A stretch of 64,000 nt of DNA, taken from contig NZ_JANKZG010000001.1 in the NCBI RefSeq assembly GCF_027568475.1, positions 1 to 64,000 on the forward strand. Reading direction: 5' to 3'. Numbering within the stretch: the first letter of the stretch is position 1; each line of letters begins with the position of its first letter. The notes under the pieces were generated by a model that saw nothing but the letters and a program-made list of their open reading frames with translations, did no database searches and had not been told where the DNA came from. Source of the DNA: Acinetobacter sp. HY1485. GTDB taxonomy: Bacteria > Pseudomonadota > Gammaproteobacteria > Pseudomonadales > Moraxellaceae. The translations under genes and the position numbers were made by a program. Below, in pieces: positions 1 to 9,153 of this stretch.

Positions 1-125
1 CACAAGGTTTTGCATGGGATCAACCGATTGCTGATAACAGCACAAAAGAAGGTCGTGCGATGAACCGTCGTGTATTTGCTACAATTACAGGTAGCCGTAC
101 AGTGCTTGCACAGCCAAACCAATAA
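1..125 (+). CDS. ompA: OmpA family outer membrane protein, C-terminal end (partial)
   Basis: Only the last 40 residues are in the window (codons begin at base 3; stop TAA at 123-125). They carry the end of the periplasmic OmpA-like peptidoglycan-binding domain, with the typical stretch [13 protein letters not shown] in which the conserved Asn and Arg residues contact diaminopimelate of the cell wall. The following tail ATITGSRTV resembles the Acinetobacter OmpA C-terminus, though the very end (LAQPNQ) is shorter than in A. baumannii as I remember it. The beta-barrel half lies to the left of the window. A strong terminator follows 17 bases after the stop. Family assignment is firm; the exact orthologue is inferred from the tail. 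Confidence 0.85.
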   Translation, partial: QGFAWDQPIADNSTKEGRAMNRRVFATITGSRTVLAQPNQ

Positions 126-141
126 GACAGATTAAAAAAAG

Positions 142-169
142 ATAGCATCCTAAGGGGTGCTATTTTTTT
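142..169 (+). terminator. Rho-independent terminator of ompA
   Basis: A 9-bp stem (142-150 with 155-163, one G-T pair) closes a TAAG loop and is followed by a run of T to base 169. It sits directly downstream of the ompA stop codon. Confidence 0.9.
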
Positions 170-214
170 GCTTACATAATTTTACTTATTACGGCTCAAA
201 TGTAATCTTTTTCT

Positions 215-243
215 TTGTTATATTAATTATAACTTATTATATT
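215..243 (+). promoter_or_regulatory. Candidate sigma-70 promoter of the LysM-protein gene
   Basis: TTGTTA (215-220) and TATATT (238-243) are separated by exactly 17 bases, with four and five matches to the consensus hexamers. The start codon is at 271 with a good ribosome site. The surrounding DNA is very AT-rich, so a chance match is possible. Confidence 0.5.
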
Positions 244-270
244 TTAAATAATTAATAACAGGAGTTGAAT

Positions 271-747
271 ATGGGTCTTTTTGATTTTATTAAAGGTATT
301 GGTAAAAAAAACGAAGCTAAACCAGCGCAACCTGCAGTAAATCCATCAGAACCAACTGCACAAGAAATTGCTAATCAGCTATTAGCACATATTCAAAGTT
401 TGGGTATTCCTGTAGAAAGCCTTTCTGTATCTTATAACAGCACAACAGATACAGCAGTTGTAAAAGGTCAGGTACAAACTCAAGCAGATAAAGAAAAAAT
501 CGTAATTGCTGTAGGTAATATTGACCACGTTGCACAGGTAGATGATCAACTTACAGTAGCGCAACAAGAGCAGCAACAAGAACAGAGTCAATTTTATACC
601 GTAAAATCTGGTGATACACTTTCAAAAATTTCAAAAGAAGTATATGGTGATTCAAACCAATATAATAAAATTTTTGAGGCAAATACGCCTATGCTGAAAG
701 ATGCAAATTCTATCTTTCCAGGACAGGTTCTACGTATTCCCCAATAA
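271..747 (+). CDS. lysM: BON and LysM domain protein (Kbp/YgaU type)
   Basis: A 158-residue protein of the family annotated LysM, YgaU or Kbp; E. coli Kbp is a cytoplasmic potassium-binding protein of about 149 residues. The N-terminus MGLFDFIKGIG matches the family start. A BON domain covers roughly residues 30-98, a Q/E-rich linker follows (98-107), and a C-terminal LysM domain starts at FYTVKSGDTLSKI and runs to the end. There is no signal peptide. I chose the ATG at 271 because AGGAG at 260-264 is well spaced from it; an in-frame TTG at 265 overlaps that site. The gene is monocistronic, with its own terminator. The family is clear; the role in this organism is inferred from E. coli. Confidence 0.9.
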   Translation: MGLFDFIKGIGKKNEAKPAQPAVNPSEPTAQEIANQLLAHIQSLGIPVESLSVSYNSTTDTAVVKGQVQTQADKEKIVIAVGNIDHVAQVDDQLTVAQQEQQQEQSQFYTVKSGDTLSKISKEVYGDSNQYNKIFEANTPMLKDANSIFPGQVLRIPQ

Positions 748-750
748 ATT

Positions 751-778
751 AAAAAGGACGCTTCAAGCGTCCTTTTTT
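751..778 (+). terminator. Rho-independent terminator of the LysM-protein gene
   Basis: The self-complementary GGACGC...GCGTCC (756-761 with 767-772), extended by flanking A and T runs, ends in a T tract. It begins a few bases after the stop codon and ends just before the ribosome site of the next gene. Confidence 0.9.
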
Positions 779-790
779 AGGAATAAAAAT

Positions 791-1609
791 ATGTATTTTA
801 AAACAAGTAAAGATGAGCAACTTTTTTATAAAGATTGGGGAGAGGGACAACCTATAGTTTTTTCTCATGGGTGGCCACTCTCAATTGATGCATTTGAAGA
901 CCAAATGCTCTTTTTAGCAAATCAAGGCTATCGAACTTTAGGGTTTGATCGGCGTGGGCATGGGCGTTCTGAGCAAACTTGGAATGGGCATTATATTGAC
1001 CAATATGCCGAGGATTTACATCAATTTATTGAGCATTTAAATTTAGAGAATATTGTACTTGTCGGACATTCTACAGGTGGGGCAGTTGTTACACGCTATT
1101 TAAAAAAATATGGCTCGTCTAAAGTTGCCAAATTGGTACTTATTGCCTCCGTAACTCCGTTGATGATTGAGCGAGAAGATCATCCAAATGGTGTACCAAA
1201 AAAAGTATTTGATGATATGCGAGAGCAAGTTTTGGTAAATCGTGCAGATTTCTATCTTACGTTCTCTAAAAAGTTTTTTGGTTTTGATAAGTTACTGAAT
1301 AAGACCTCAGAAGGGCTATGTCAGAGTTTTTATAATCAAGCGATGGCAGGTTCAATTAAAGCACAATACGAATGTATTGCGGCATTTTCAGAAACAGATT
1401 TGCGTGAAGATTTAAAAACAATAGGTGTGCCGGTCTTAGTACTTTATGGTGATGCAGATGAGATTGTGCCACCTGAGGTATGTAGTCAGGTTGCTGTAAA
1501 TTTACTACCACAAGCACAAGAAGTCCGTATTGCGGGTGCACCACATGGTTTATGTTCTACGCATAAGGATGAGGTAAATCAAGCCTTGTTAAATTTTATT
1601 CGTGGTTAA
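791..1609 (+). CDS. Alpha/beta hydrolase, non-haem chloroperoxidase/esterase type
   Basis: A 272-residue cytoplasmic alpha/beta-hydrolase fold protein. The oxyanion segment FSHGWPLS lies at 24-31, the nucleophile elbow GHSTGG at 92-97 (Ser94), the acid in YGDADEIVP (Asp223) and the catalytic His in APHGLC (His252). These features and the length fit the cofactor-free haloperoxidase/esterase group (arylesterase-like), which hydrolyses small esters and may show perhydrolase activity. The substrate cannot be read from sequence. I chose ATG 791 over an upstream in-frame start because AGGAA at 779-783 lies at the right distance and because the longer form would run through the preceding terminator. 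The gene is flanked by terminators and so is probably transcribed alone, although no promoter is obvious in the short gap. Confidence 0.85.
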   Translation: MYFKTSKDEQLFYKDWGEGQPIVFSHGWPLSIDAFEDQMLFLANQGYRTLGFDRRGHGRSEQTWNGHYIDQYAEDLHQFIEHLNLENIVLVGHSTGGAVVTRYLKKYGSSKVAKLVLIASVTPLMIEREDHPNGVPKKVFDDMREQVLVNRADFYLTFSKKFFGFDKLLNKTSEGLCQSFYNQAMAGSIKAQYECIAAFSETDLREDLKTIGVPVLVLYGDADEIVPPEVCSQVAVNLLPQAQEVRIAGAPHGLCSTHKDEVNQALLNFIRG

Positions 1610-1619
1610 TAAAAAAAAA

Positions 1620-1644
1620 CCTGACGGTTTCGTCAGGCTTTTTG
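1620..1644 (+). terminator. Rho-independent terminator, convergent genes
   Basis: CCTGACG (1620-1626), loop GTTT, CGTCAGG (1631-1637), then CTTTTT. A run of nine A before the stem gives a T tract on the other strand too, so it may also stop the minus-strand rtcB unit that ends at 1664. Confidence 0.9.
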
Positions 1645-1663
1645 CTCCTAAAGTATTCATGAT

Positions 1664-1822
1664 TTAAATTCCTAGATGTTTAAGCATTTGCTTACTTTGT
1701 TTACGATCACGACGATGTTGTGCTTTCGGTTTTTCTGTTTCATGTATTCCACCTTTTTGCATAAGGGGTGAAAGCGCCACATGATTACGTGCCTTAACTT
1801 TTGGTAGTTTTTTAAGTTTCAT
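1664..1822 (-). CDS. Small basic protein downstream of rtcB (52 residues)
   Basis: A short ORF on the minus strand, start ATG at 1822, stop at 1664. It encodes 52 residues, very rich in Lys, Arg and His, starting MKLKKLPKVKARNH, with a central VALSPLMQKGGIHE segment and a basic tail RRDRKQSKQMLK. There is no signal peptide or membrane segment. It starts three bases after the rtcB stop codon, and its ribosome site (AAAGGA) lies inside the end of rtcB, so the two are almost certainly co-translated. I do not recognise a named function. The basic composition and the coupling to an RNA ligase suggest RNA or ribosome binding, which is inference. That it is a real gene rests on spacing, ribosome site and the terminator that follows. 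Confidence 0.75.
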   Translation of the reverse strand: MKLKKLPKVKARNHVALSPLMQKGGIHETEKPKAQHRRDRKQSKQMLKHLGI

Positions 1823-1825
1823 AAA

Positions 1826-3022
1826 TTATCCTTTAATACACATCACTTGTTTTAACGTATGAACAACTTCAATTAAATCAGTTTGATTACGCATCACCTC
1901 ATCAATATCTTTATAAGCCGATGGAATTTCATCAACAACACCTTTGTCTTTACGGCATTCGATACCTTGCGTTTGTGCAATTAGGTCTTGTTGAGAGAAT
2001 AAATTTTTAGCTTTACTACGGCTCATTTTACGTCCTGCTCCGTGTGAGCAAGAGCATAAAGAGTCAGGATTTCCTTTACCTTTGACAATAAAAGATTTAG
2101 CACCCATTGAACCGGGAATAATACCGTATTCATCTAAACCAGCACGAATGGCACCTTTACGTGTTACAAAGACGTCTTCGCCAAAATGGTGTTCTTTTTG
2201 TACGTAGTTATGATGACAATTGATTGCTTCTTTTGTCATTTGAAAACTAGGTAAAAGTGGACGAATAGCTTCTAAAATAAGTCGCATCATTTCACGACGG
2301 TTCTCGTAAGCGTATTCTTGTGCCCATTCTACGGCTTCTACATAATCATTAAAACTTTCAGAGCCTTGCGCAAAGTAAGACAAATCTTTATCGGGTACAT
2401 GTCCAAAGCGGTGTTGTGCTTCTTTTTTGGCACGTTCAATAAAGTAGGTGCCAATCGCATTACCCAAACCACGGCTACCAGAATGTAACATAATCCAAAC
2501 ATCTTGATTCTCATCAAGGCAAAGTTCGATAAAGTGATTGCCACCGCCAAGCGTACCTAACTGTTTTGCCCATGTGATATCAAAATGACGAAGCATTCTT
2601 TTAAGACCGGGATGTTTCGTTATAATGACATTTAAGCGTTTTTCTAATGGTGTAAGCGTAGAAGCTTTAGCACGGATTTGTTTGTGCATTTCAAAGCCAA
2701 CTGGCACTTTTCGTTCTATGGCATTGCGTAATGCACTTAAATTATCAGGTAGTTGACTTGATTTTAAACTTAAACGTAATGCGTTCATACCACAGCCAAT
2801 ATCAACGCCCACCGCAGCAGGAATAATGGCATTTTTAGTTGGAATGACACTGCCAACTGTTGCGCCTTTACCAACGTGTACGTCTGGCATTACTGCAATA
2901 TGTGAGTGAATAAATTGTAACTGTGACATTTTATTCAGTTGCGTCATGCTGTCTGAATCAATGTCTGTGGTGTAAATTTTAACAGGTACACCACCATTAT
3001 TTAGGGTGAGTTGTATGCTCAT
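1826..3022 (-). CDS. rtcB: RNA-splicing ligase RtcB (3'-phosphate RNA ligase)
   Basis: A 398-residue RtcB, which joins RNA 2',3'-cyclic phosphate or 3'-phosphate ends to 5'-OH ends using GTP and manganese. The metal-binding motif VDIGCGMN is at 73-80 (Cys77), GGGNHFIE at 159-166 (Asn162, His163), LHSGSRGLG at 179-187 (His180), and the guanylylated histidine is in SCSHGAGR (His327). All expected catalytic residues are present and the length is close to E. coli RtcB (408). In E. coli it is controlled by the sigma-54 activator RtcR and paired with RtcA; neither gene is here. Instead the gene has a structured leader with a tiny ORF and a terminator upstream (3060-3201) and a 52-codon partner downstream. 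Likely roles are repair of RNA cut by toxins or stress nucleases. Confidence 0.96.
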   Translation of the reverse strand: MSIQLTLNNGGVPVKIYTTDIDSDSMTQLNKMSQLQFIHSHIAVMPDVHVGKGATVGSVIPTKNAIIPAAVGVDIGCGMNALRLSLKSSQLPDNLSALRNAIERKVPVGFEMHKQIRAKASTLTPLEKRLNVIITKHPGLKRMLRHFDITWAKQLGTLGGGNHFIELCLDENQDVWIMLHSGSRGLGNAIGTYFIERAKKEAQHRFGHVPDKDLSYFAQGSESFNDYVEAVEWAQEYAYENRREMMRLILEAIRPLLPSFQMTKEAINCHHNYVQKEHHFGEDVFVTRKGAIRAGLDEYGIIPGSMGAKSFIVKGKGNPDSLCSCSHGAGRKMSRSKAKNLFSQQDLIAQTQGIECRKDKGVVDEIPSAYKDIDEVMRNQTDLIEVVHTLKQVMCIKG

Positions 3023-3059
3023 TTTGCTCTCTTTGGTTTAGTTTTTATTTTGTCCAAAC

Positions 3060-3087
3060 AAAAAAAACCTAGCAAATGCTAGGTTTT
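3060..3087 (-). terminator. Intrinsic terminator in the rtcB leader (possible attenuator)
   Basis: On the minus strand a 10-bp perfect stem (AAAACCTAGC at 3064-3073 with its complement at 3078-3087, loop of four) is followed by a run of eight T (3067 down to 3060). It lies 38 bases upstream of the rtcB start codon. It could end transcripts from lysP, end a small RNA, or act as an attenuator for rtcB. Confidence 0.75.
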
Positions 3088-3096
3088 GTAAGCATT

Positions 3097-3116
3097 CGGA
3101 CACTGACACGTGTCCG
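3097..3116 (-). promoter_or_regulatory. Hairpin in the rtcB leader
   Basis: CGGACAC (3097-3103) pairs perfectly with GTGTCCG (3110-3116) around a six-base loop. It lies between the tiny ORF (3138-3164) and the terminator (3060-3087) and may be part of the same leader-RNA structure. Confidence 0.5.
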
Positions 3117-3137
3117 TGAGCTGACATCGTGCCAAAT

Positions 3138-3164
3138 TTAGATTGTATTTAATTGTAATGGCAT
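3138..3164 (-). CDS. Tiny leader ORF upstream of rtcB (8 codons)
   Basis: The sequence ATG-CCA-TTA-CAA-TTA-AAT-ACA-ATC-TAA on the minus strand would encode MPLQLNTI. It is preceded by AAAGGAGG (3170-3177), one of the strongest ribosome-binding sites in the window, at a spacing of five bases. Such a site is unlikely by chance in an intergenic stretch. The ORF is followed by a hairpin and an intrinsic terminator before rtcB, the layout of a leader-peptide attenuator. Whether it is translated is unproven, and no known leader peptide is recognised. Confidence 0.4.
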   Translation of the reverse strand: MPLQLNTI

Positions 3165-3179
3165 GATGTCCTCCTTTAA

Positions 3180-3201
3180 GTCAAAATGGGTAAATTTTGA
3201 C
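3180..3201 (-). promoter_or_regulatory. Perfect inverted repeat ahead of the rtcB leader ORF
   Basis: GTCAAAAT (3180-3187) and ATTTTGAC (3194-3201) form an 8-bp inverted repeat with a six-base spacer, immediately upstream of the leader ribosome site. It could be an operator or an RNA hairpin after lysP; there is no T run, so it is not a classical terminator. Confidence 0.4.
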
Positions 3202-3227
3202 GCAGTTTAACGTGATTTTCTAAAAAA

Positions 3228-4694
3228 TCAAGTTTTTTTGAGTGGTTGTACGTCCATTTTGTCGTATGGTACCAATTTTGTTTTGTGCTTAATCTTGTAA
3301 GTTAACCAAACAATTAAAAACACAGGGATGGTAATGTAAGTGGATAAAATTCCTTTCCAATCAATATGATCGCCTACAAATGCCTGATAGTTTTGACCTA
3401 ACGTAATGACAAGGCAAAGTGCAAAAGCAAACAGTGGTCCAAATGGAAATAATTTAGCACGGTAAGATAAATCTTTAACTTGATAACCTTGTGCGACGTA
3501 GCCTTTACGGAAACGATAATGTGAAATTGCAATGCCTAGCCAAACAATAAATCCACACATACCTGACATATTGAGTAGCCAAAAATAAACTTCTTTTTCG
3601 CTGACAAAGTAGGTAAGTAAGCACAGTGCGGCAACAACTGTCGTGGCAATCAATGCATTCATTGGTACGCCACGTTTATTCAATTTAGCAAATGATTTTG
3701 GGGCACGTCCTTCTTTTGCCATGTTCCATAACATACGAGTTGATGAATACATGCCTGAGTTACCCGCAGATAACACTGCAGTTAAAATAACGGCATTCAT
3801 TAAGCCTGCTGCAAATGCAAGTCCAGCTTTTTCATATAATAAGGTAAATGGAGAAAGTGCAACGTTATTGTCTGCTGCTGCTTGTAAAAGCATTGGGTCA
3901 TCATAGGTAATCAGGGTACCAATAATGAAAATACACAGCACATAAAACAGTAAAATACGCCAAAAAATTTGTTTAATTGCCAATGGAATCGTTTTTTCTG
4001 GATTTTTAGATTCGCCTGCTGCAACGCCCACCATTTCTGTGCCCTGAAATGAGAATCCTGCAATCATGGCAACGCCAATCATGGCTTGTAGACCACCTGC
4101 AAAAGGGGCATCTTTATAGTGCCAATTATTTAACACTGCGCTTGGTTCTTGCATCATAATCTTTGCAATCATGAATAAGCCCAAACAAATAAAGATAACA
4201 ATGGCGGTCACTTTGATGAGTGAAAATAAAAATTCACTTTCACCAAATCCCTTTACTGAGCAAGAGTTAATTGCAAAAATAATGGCAAGAAAAGCAGCAC
4301 TCCAAATAACGCTTGGAATATCTGGAAACCAAAATTTCATAATAAACTGAACAGCAACAAGCTCAAATGCCACCGTAATTGCCCAGTTGTACCAGTAGTT
4401 CCAACCGAGTGCAAAACCAAAACCTTCTTCGACATATTTGGTGCCATAACTAAAAAAAGCACCTGATGTTGGATTATGTGTTGCAAGCTCACCTAAACTG
4501 GTCATCAAAAAGTAAATCATGATGCCAATGAGGGCATAGGCAAGTAACGCACCGCCCGGTCCTGCACTGGCAATGGTTGAACCAGAAGCCAAAAATAGCC
4601 CCGTACCAATACAACCGCCAATGGCAATCATATTAAGATGGCGAGCACCGAGCTCTCGTTGTAAATTCTTTTCTTCGCTATTTTGCGCAGGCAT
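3228..4694 (-). CDS. lysP: Lysine-specific permease (AAT family)
   Basis: A 488-residue inner-membrane amino-acid permease of the APC superfamily with about 12 membrane helices. It resembles E. coli LysP closely along its whole length: [11 protein letters not shown] near the start, GLFLASG in TM1, [11 protein letters not shown] in TM2, [59 protein letters not shown] and [27 protein letters not shown]. It should import lysine with protons. The gene overlaps the end of rsmC by 17 bases, so it is probably translated from the same transcript as xanP and rsmC. In E. coli LysP also restrains the CadC sensor; no cad genes are visible here. Substrate assignment rests on similarity to LysP rather than on a defined specificity motif. 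Confidence 0.88.
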   Translation of the reverse strand: MPAQNSEEKNLQRELGARHLNMIAIGGCIGTGLFLASGSTIASAGPGGALLAYALIGIMIYFLMTSLGELATHNPTSGAFFSYGTKYVEEGFGFALGWNYWYNWAITVAFELVAVQFIMKFWFPDIPSVIWSAAFLAIIFAINSCSVKGFGESEFLFSLIKVTAIVIFICLGLFMIAKIMMQEPSAVLNNWHYKDAPFAGGLQAMIGVAMIAGFSFQGTEMVGVAAGESKNPEKTIPLAIKQIFWRILLFYVLCIFIIGTLITYDDPMLLQAAADNNVALSPFTLLYEKAGLAFAAGLMNAVILTAVLSAGNSGMYSSTRMLWNMAKEGRAPKSFAKLNKRGVPMNALIATTVVAALCLLTYFVSEKEVYFWLLNMSGMCGFIVWLGIAISHYRFRKGYVAQGYQVKDLSYRAKLFPFGPLFAFALCLVITLGQNYQAFVGDHIDWKGILSTYITIPVFLIVWLTYKIKHKTKLVPYDKMDVQPLKKT

Positions 4695-5679
4695 GTAGCA
4701 CCTTAAAACCTTGTTGATCAGCTTTTACGGTACATTGACCGAATTGCTGTTCGATTAAACTTGAATAATTGAGAAAACGATTCGCGACAATCCACAATTC
4801 GCCTGATGTTTTTAAATGCGTTTTGGCTTGTTTGCATAGTGTTTCACTGACATCGTAATGTGTGTGAATACCTTGATGAAACGGTGGATTGCTAATGATA
4901 GCGTTTAAATTTTGGGGTGCATCTTGAATGCCTGTGACTGCACATAGTTTAAGTTGATGTGAAACTTGGTTTTGTGCAAACGTCAGCTCTGTAGATTTAA
5001 GTGCAAATGCATCTACATCAAGTGCATAAATGGTATTTTGTGAGTTAAGCTTTGCTAAATAGCAGCTAATAATGCCTGCACCACAACCAAAGTCGGCAAG
5101 TGTACCCGATTTTACTTGTGTAAGGTAAGGTAGAAGTACGGCTGTTCCAATATCTAAATGATTTTGACTAAAAACACCTGGTAAAGCACATACTGTAATA
5201 TCTGATACGGTATAGGTTTTTACCCAATCTTGAAGTGGTTTAGGAGAAACAACCACATTTAAGCGTGTATGCCACATTTGGCAATGACGTGCACTATCAA
5301 GTTTCAGTGTTTTACCATAGCTTTGTAATTGTTTTGCTGCGCGTTCTATCCCCCCTTTTTTTTCACCGACCAAAAAAATGTCAGCTTGTTGAGGTAGATG
5401 ACTTGCAACTTCGTATAGTACGTAAGCCAATAATTCTTTAGATTTTGGAACAAAAATCACTACTTGATCAAACTGATCTGAAGGAAATGCAGTATCAAAA
5501 TATGATGTACCACCATTTTGCTGTTGCGCTTGATGGTCTGCGTAATTCCATGTCCAAATTGAGCCTTGAATAGATGTGCCTAATTCTGAGAGCAAAGTAT
5601 CATGAGGTGCATTAATAAATAGTACACGCCCTTGAAGATGTTCTATTTGTCTTAAGACAACTTCGCTTCGTGGATCCAT
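4678..5679 (-). CDS. rsmC: 16S rRNA (guanine(1207)-N2)-methyltransferase RsmC
   Basis: A 333-residue SAM-dependent methyltransferase that modifies G1207 of 16S rRNA in the 30S subunit. It has the two-domain layout of RsmC: a degenerate methyltransferase-like N-terminal half (about 1-165) and an active C-terminal half with [12 protein letters not shown] as the SAM-binding loop and SNPPFHQG as the catalytic NPPF motif. [15 protein letters not shown] is the segment typical of RsmC just before the SAM domain. I chose the ATG at 5679 (MDPRSEV), which matches the family start; a longer in-frame reading begins inside the xanP end. It lies 31 bases after xanP and overlaps lysP, suggesting one transcript. 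Confidence 0.9.
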   Translation of the reverse strand: MDPRSEVVLRQIEHLQGRVLFINAPHDTLLSELGTSIQGSIWTWNYADHQAQQQNGGTSYFDTAFPSDQFDQVVIFVPKSKELLAYVLYEVASHLPQQADIFLVGEKKGGIERAAKQLQSYGKTLKLDSARHCQMWHTRLNVVVSPKPLQDWVKTYTVSDITVCALPGVFSQNHLDIGTAVLLPYLTQVKSGTLADFGCGAGIISCYLAKLNSQNTIYALDVDAFALKSTELTFAQNQVSHQLKLCAVTGIQDAPQNLNAIISNPPFHQGIHTHYDVSETLCKQAKTHLKTSGELWIVANRFLNYSSLIEQQFGQCTVKADQQGFKVLHACAK

Positions 5680-5710
5680 AGGGAGTTCTCTAAAAATTGA
5701 GGAATAGACT

Positions 5711-7057
5711 TTATTCGTTATTCTCTGGCAATACAATATTTAAAATGAGGGCAGTAATGCCACCTGTTGCCACGCCAGAGCCTAAAATATTACGAATGAG
5801 TTCGGGCATATGTTTTAAAAATTCGGGCACTTGAGCAATGCCTAAACCCAGTGCCAAAGAAATTGCAATAATAAGTAAAGCACGACGGTCTAGTTTTATG
5901 CTGGCTAAAATATTAATGCCCGATGCTGCTACAGCACCAAACATCACCATGACAGCACCGCCTAATACTGCTTGTGGAACAGCTTGAATAATACCTGCCA
6001 CTTTAGGGAATAAGCCTAAAAGAATTAAAAGTCCTGCAATCCATATGCCAATATAACGACTTGCCACGCCTGTCAGTTGAATGACACCATTGTTTTGGGC
6101 AAATACTGAACTTGGAAATGTATTAAAAAGCCCTGCAAGTAATGAGTTTGCACCATTGACCAATACACCGCCTTTGATACGTTCCATCCATGTATCACCA
6201 CTTACAGGTTGATGTGAGACCTTACTGGTTGCGGTAATATCGCCAATTGCTTCTAAAGAGGTGACTAAGTAAATAAAAGCAAAAGGAATAAACAACGACC
6301 AATCAAAAGACAGCCCAAAATGTAAAGGTGTTGGAATTTGAACCAATGGTGCTTGCTCAAATGCTTGGAAGTTAAGTTGACCTAAAATACCTGCCAAAAT
6401 ATAGCCAAACACTAAGGCAATCAAAAGTGATGCACTTTTAACCCAAATAATTTTAGAACGATTGAGCAAAATAATAAGAATTAATACAGAGCAAGATAGA
6501 ATAAGGTGTTGCGTGTTTGCAAAACTACCATCTGCCATTGCTCCATATCCGCCACCCATGCTAATGAGCCCTTCTTTAATGAGCGTCAGTCCAATTAAAA
6601 GTACCACAATGCCTGTAACCAAGGGTGTAATGAGTTTTTTTACCCAAGGTAATATCCGTGATACGCCCATTTCAATAAATGCGCCTACCATCACCACACC
6701 AAAAATAGCACTCATAACGTGTTGATAAGGCGTACCATTGGCAATCATCATGCTACCAATGGCCATAATTGGTCCAATAAAGTTAAAGCTGGTGCCTTGA
6801 ACAATAAGTAAACCTGCACCAAGTGCACCTACTTTTTTACATTGTAAGAAGGTCGCAATGCCCGATATGACCAATGACATGGATAAAATCATGGTTGTTT
6901 CGTGAATTGGTACATTTAATGCGCCACAAATGAGGATTCCTGGCGTTAATATTGGTACAATAATGGCAAGCAAGTGCTGTAAAGCAGCAAATAGGGCAAC
7001 GCTTGCTTTCGGTCGATCATTAAGTGCAAGAACTAAATCGGATGATGTGTCTGACAT
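5711..7057 (-). CDS. xanP: Xanthine permease XanP (NCS2 family)
   Basis: A 448-residue nucleobase:proton symporter with 12-14 membrane helices, close to E. coli XanP over the full length. Recognisable segments are [33 protein letters not shown], the long signature [20 protein letters not shown], the segment [13 protein letters not shown], and [17 protein letters not shown]. The conserved Glu of SLEAIGD and the QNNG motif are both present, as in the xanthine branch of NCS2. It imports xanthine for purine salvage. It has its own likely promoter (7090-7117) and heads a minus-strand set with rsmC and lysP. The ribosome site before the ATG is weak. Uptake of a related purine cannot be excluded. 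Confidence 0.88.
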   Translation of the reverse strand: MSDTSSDLVLALNDRPKASVALFAALQHLLAIIVPILTPGILICGALNVPIHETTMILSMSLVISGIATFLQCKKVGALGAGLLIVQGTSFNFIGPIMAIGSMMIANGTPYQHVMSAIFGVVMVGAFIEMGVSRILPWVKKLITPLVTGIVVLLIGLTLIKEGLISMGGGYGAMADGSFANTQHLILSCSVLILIILLNRSKIIWVKSASLLIALVFGYILAGILGQLNFQAFEQAPLVQIPTPLHFGLSFDWSLFIPFAFIYLVTSLEAIGDITATSKVSHQPVSGDTWMERIKGGVLVNGANSLLAGLFNTFPSSVFAQNNGVIQLTGVASRYIGIWIAGLLILLGLFPKVAGIIQAVPQAVLGGAVMVMFGAVAASGINILASIKLDRRALLIIAISLALGLGIAQVPEFLKHMPELIRNILGSGVATGGITALILNIVLPENNE

Positions 7058-7089
7058 AAAAGGATACGGATATTTGGCAGGGTGCTTGT

Positions 7090-7117
7090 ATTCTAATCGA
7101 CTTACATTGCTTTACAA
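7090..7117 (-). promoter_or_regulatory. Candidate sigma-70 promoter of xanP
   Basis: On the minus strand TTGTAA (7117-7112) and TAGAAT (7095-7090) are separated by 16 bases, with four and five matches to consensus, and about 32 bases remain to the start codon. Confidence 0.55.
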
Positions 7118-7157
7118 ATCTTTTTGTTTTTAAAAAAAGCAGACACTGAAGTCGGAC

Positions 7158-7190
7158 TGACTACTCATTAGTCACTTTTTTCTATATAAT
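7158..7190 (+). promoter_or_regulatory. Candidate typA promoter with overlapping inverted repeat
   Basis: A perfect TATAAT at 7185-7190 lies 31 bases before the typA start codon; the hexamer 17 bases upstream (TACTCA) is a poor -35. TGACTA (7158-7163) and TAGTCA (7169-7174) form a perfect inverted repeat over that -35 position and could be an operator. Confidence 0.5.
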
Positions 7191-7221
7191 CTGCCCTCAA
7201 ATTTTAGGCGTATTGAATTTC

Positions 7222-9060
7222 ATGTCATCAGATATTAAAAATCTCCGCAATATTGCAATTATTGCGCACGTCGACCATGGTAAAACAACTTTGGTTGATA
7301 AACTTCTTCAACAATCAGGTGCTTTAGGCGAACGTGCAGGCGAGATTGAGCGTGTCATGGACTCTAACGCGTTAGAGAGCGAGCGTGGTATTACCATTCT
7401 TGCAAAAAATACGGCAATTACATGGTTAGACAAACGTACTGATACCACTTACCGTATCAACATCGTGGACACCCCGGGACACGCCGACTTTGGTGGTGAA
7501 GTAGAACGTGTAATGTCGATGGTTGACTGCGTATTACTTCTTGTAGATTCTCAAGACGGTCCTATGCCACAAACACGTTTTGTAACGTCTAAAGCGTTTG
7601 CACGTGGTTTAAAACCAATTGTTGTTTTAAACAAAGTTGACCGTCCGGGCGCGCGTCCTGATTGGGTAATGGATCAAGTATTTGATTTATTTGATAACCT
7701 AGGTGCATCTGACGAACAGTTAGATTTCCCTGTTGTATATGCTTCTGGTTTAAATGGTATTGCAGGTCGTACGCCTGATGACCTAGCACCAGACATGACA
7801 CCATTATTTGAAACAATCGTTGATATTGTTGAACCACCTAAAGTTGATGCTGAAGGTCCGTTCCAAATGCAAATTTCTTCACTTGACTATAATAGTTTTG
7901 TGGGCGTAATTGGTGTTGGTCGTATTCAGCGTGGTTCTGTGAAGTTAAATACGCCTGTAACAGTGATTGATAAAGAAGGTAAGACACGTAATGGTCGTAT
8001 CTTAAAAATCATGGGTTACCACGGTTTAGAGCGTGTTGATGTTGAATCTGCGGGTGCAGGCGACATCGTATGTATCACAGGTATTGATGCATTAAACATT
8101 TCTGATACGATTTGTGATCCGAAAAATGTAGAAGCTTTACCGCCGTTATCTGTTGATGAACCAACAGTTTCGATGACATTCCAAGTAAACAACTCACCGT
8201 TTGCAGGTAAAGAAGGTAAGTTTGTAACTTCACGTAATATCCGTGAACGTTTAGACCGTGAACTTATTCATAACGTAGCGTTACGTGTTGAAGATACTGA
8301 AAGTCCAGACCGTTTCAAAGTATCGGGTCGTGGTGAGCTTCACTTATCTGTATTAATCGAAAACATGCGTCGTGAAGGCTTTGAGATGGGTGTATCTCGT
8401 CCAGAAGTAATCATGAAAGAAGTTGATGGTGAAATCCAAGAGCCGTATGAAAACGTAACATTTGATGTTGAAGAACAACATCAAGGTGCGATCATGGAGC
8501 AAATGGGTAACCGTAAAGGCGAAATGACAAACATGGAGCTTGACGGTAAAGGTCGTATGCGTATCGAAGCGACTGTTCCATCACGCGGTTTGATTGGTTT
8601 CCGTTCTGAATTCTTAACCATTACTTCTGGTTCAGGCATCATGACGTCAAGCTTCTCGCATTATGGTCCTGCGAAGCAAGGTGCTGTAGCGAAACGTCAA
8701 AACGGTGTGTTAATCTCTATGGTTAACGGTACATGTTTAGCGTTTGCTTTATTCACGTTACAAGACCGTGGTCGTTTATTTGCAGAGCCACAGCTTGAAG
8801 TGTATGAAGGTATGATCGTGGGTATTAACTCTCGTTCAGACGACATGACAGTAAACCCAACTAAAGCAAAACAGTTAACAAACATGCGTGCATCAGGTAC
8901 TGATGAAGCATTAACGTTAACACCTGCAATTCGTATGACACTTGAACAAGCATTAGAGTTCATTGAAGATGACGAATTAGTTGAAGTAACACCGAAATCT
9001 ATCCGTGTGCGTAAAAAATTCTTAACTGAAAATGAGCGTAAGCGTAACAAAGTTCGCTAA
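7222..9060 (+). CDS. typA: Translational GTPase TypA/BipA
   Basis: A 612-residue ribosome-associated GTPase related to EF-G, involved in ribosome assembly and stress or cold adaptation. The P-loop AHVDHGKTT is near residue 20, the switch region contains [24 protein letters not shown] is the G3 motif, and [10 protein letters not shown] is G4. EF-G-like domains III and V and the BipA-specific C-terminal domain follow, ending in a basic tail [14 protein letters not shown]. Length and domains are standard. I use the ATG at 7222 ([10 protein letters not shown]), which matches the family start; an in-frame TTG lies nine bases upstream. A strong terminator follows. Confidence 0.97.
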   Translation: MSSDIKNLRNIAIIAHVDHGKTTLVDKLLQQSGALGERAGEIERVMDSNALESERGITILAKNTAITWLDKRTDTTYRINIVDTPGHADFGGEVERVMSMVDCVLLLVDSQDGPMPQTRFVTSKAFARGLKPIVVLNKVDRPGARPDWVMDQVFDLFDNLGASDEQLDFPVVYASGLNGIAGRTPDDLAPDMTPLFETIVDIVEPPKVDAEGPFQMQISSLDYNSFVGVIGVGRIQRGSVKLNTPVTVIDKEGKTRNGRILKIMGYHGLERVDVESAGAGDIVCITGIDALNISDTICDPKNVEALPPLSVDEPTVSMTFQVNNSPFAGKEGKFVTSRNIRERLDRELIHNVALRVEDTESPDRFKVSGRGELHLSVLIENMRREGFEMGVSRPEVIMKEVDGEIQEPYENVTFDVEEQHQGAIMEQMGNRKGEMTNMELDGKGRMRIEATVPSRGLIGFRSEFLTITSGSGIMTSSFSHYGPAKQGAVAKRQNGVLISMVNGTCLAFALFTLQDRGRLFAEPQLEVYEGMIVGINSRSDDMTVNPTKAKQLTNMRASGTDEALTLTPAIRMTLEQALEFIEDDELVEVTPKSIRVRKKFLTENERKRNKVR

Positions 9061-9072
9061 GTTCTTTTCAAT

Positions 9073-9103
9073 AAAAAAGCTATCCTTGTGATAGCTTTTT
9101 TTT
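9073..9103 (+). terminator. Rho-independent terminator of typA
   Basis: A 12-bp stem with A-rich start (9073-9084 with 9090-9101), loop CTTGT, then further T. Confidence 0.92.
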
Positions 9104-9153
9104 ACTTAAATAAACTAGTATATTGATAAATAAATTACAAAAAGGAAATACCA

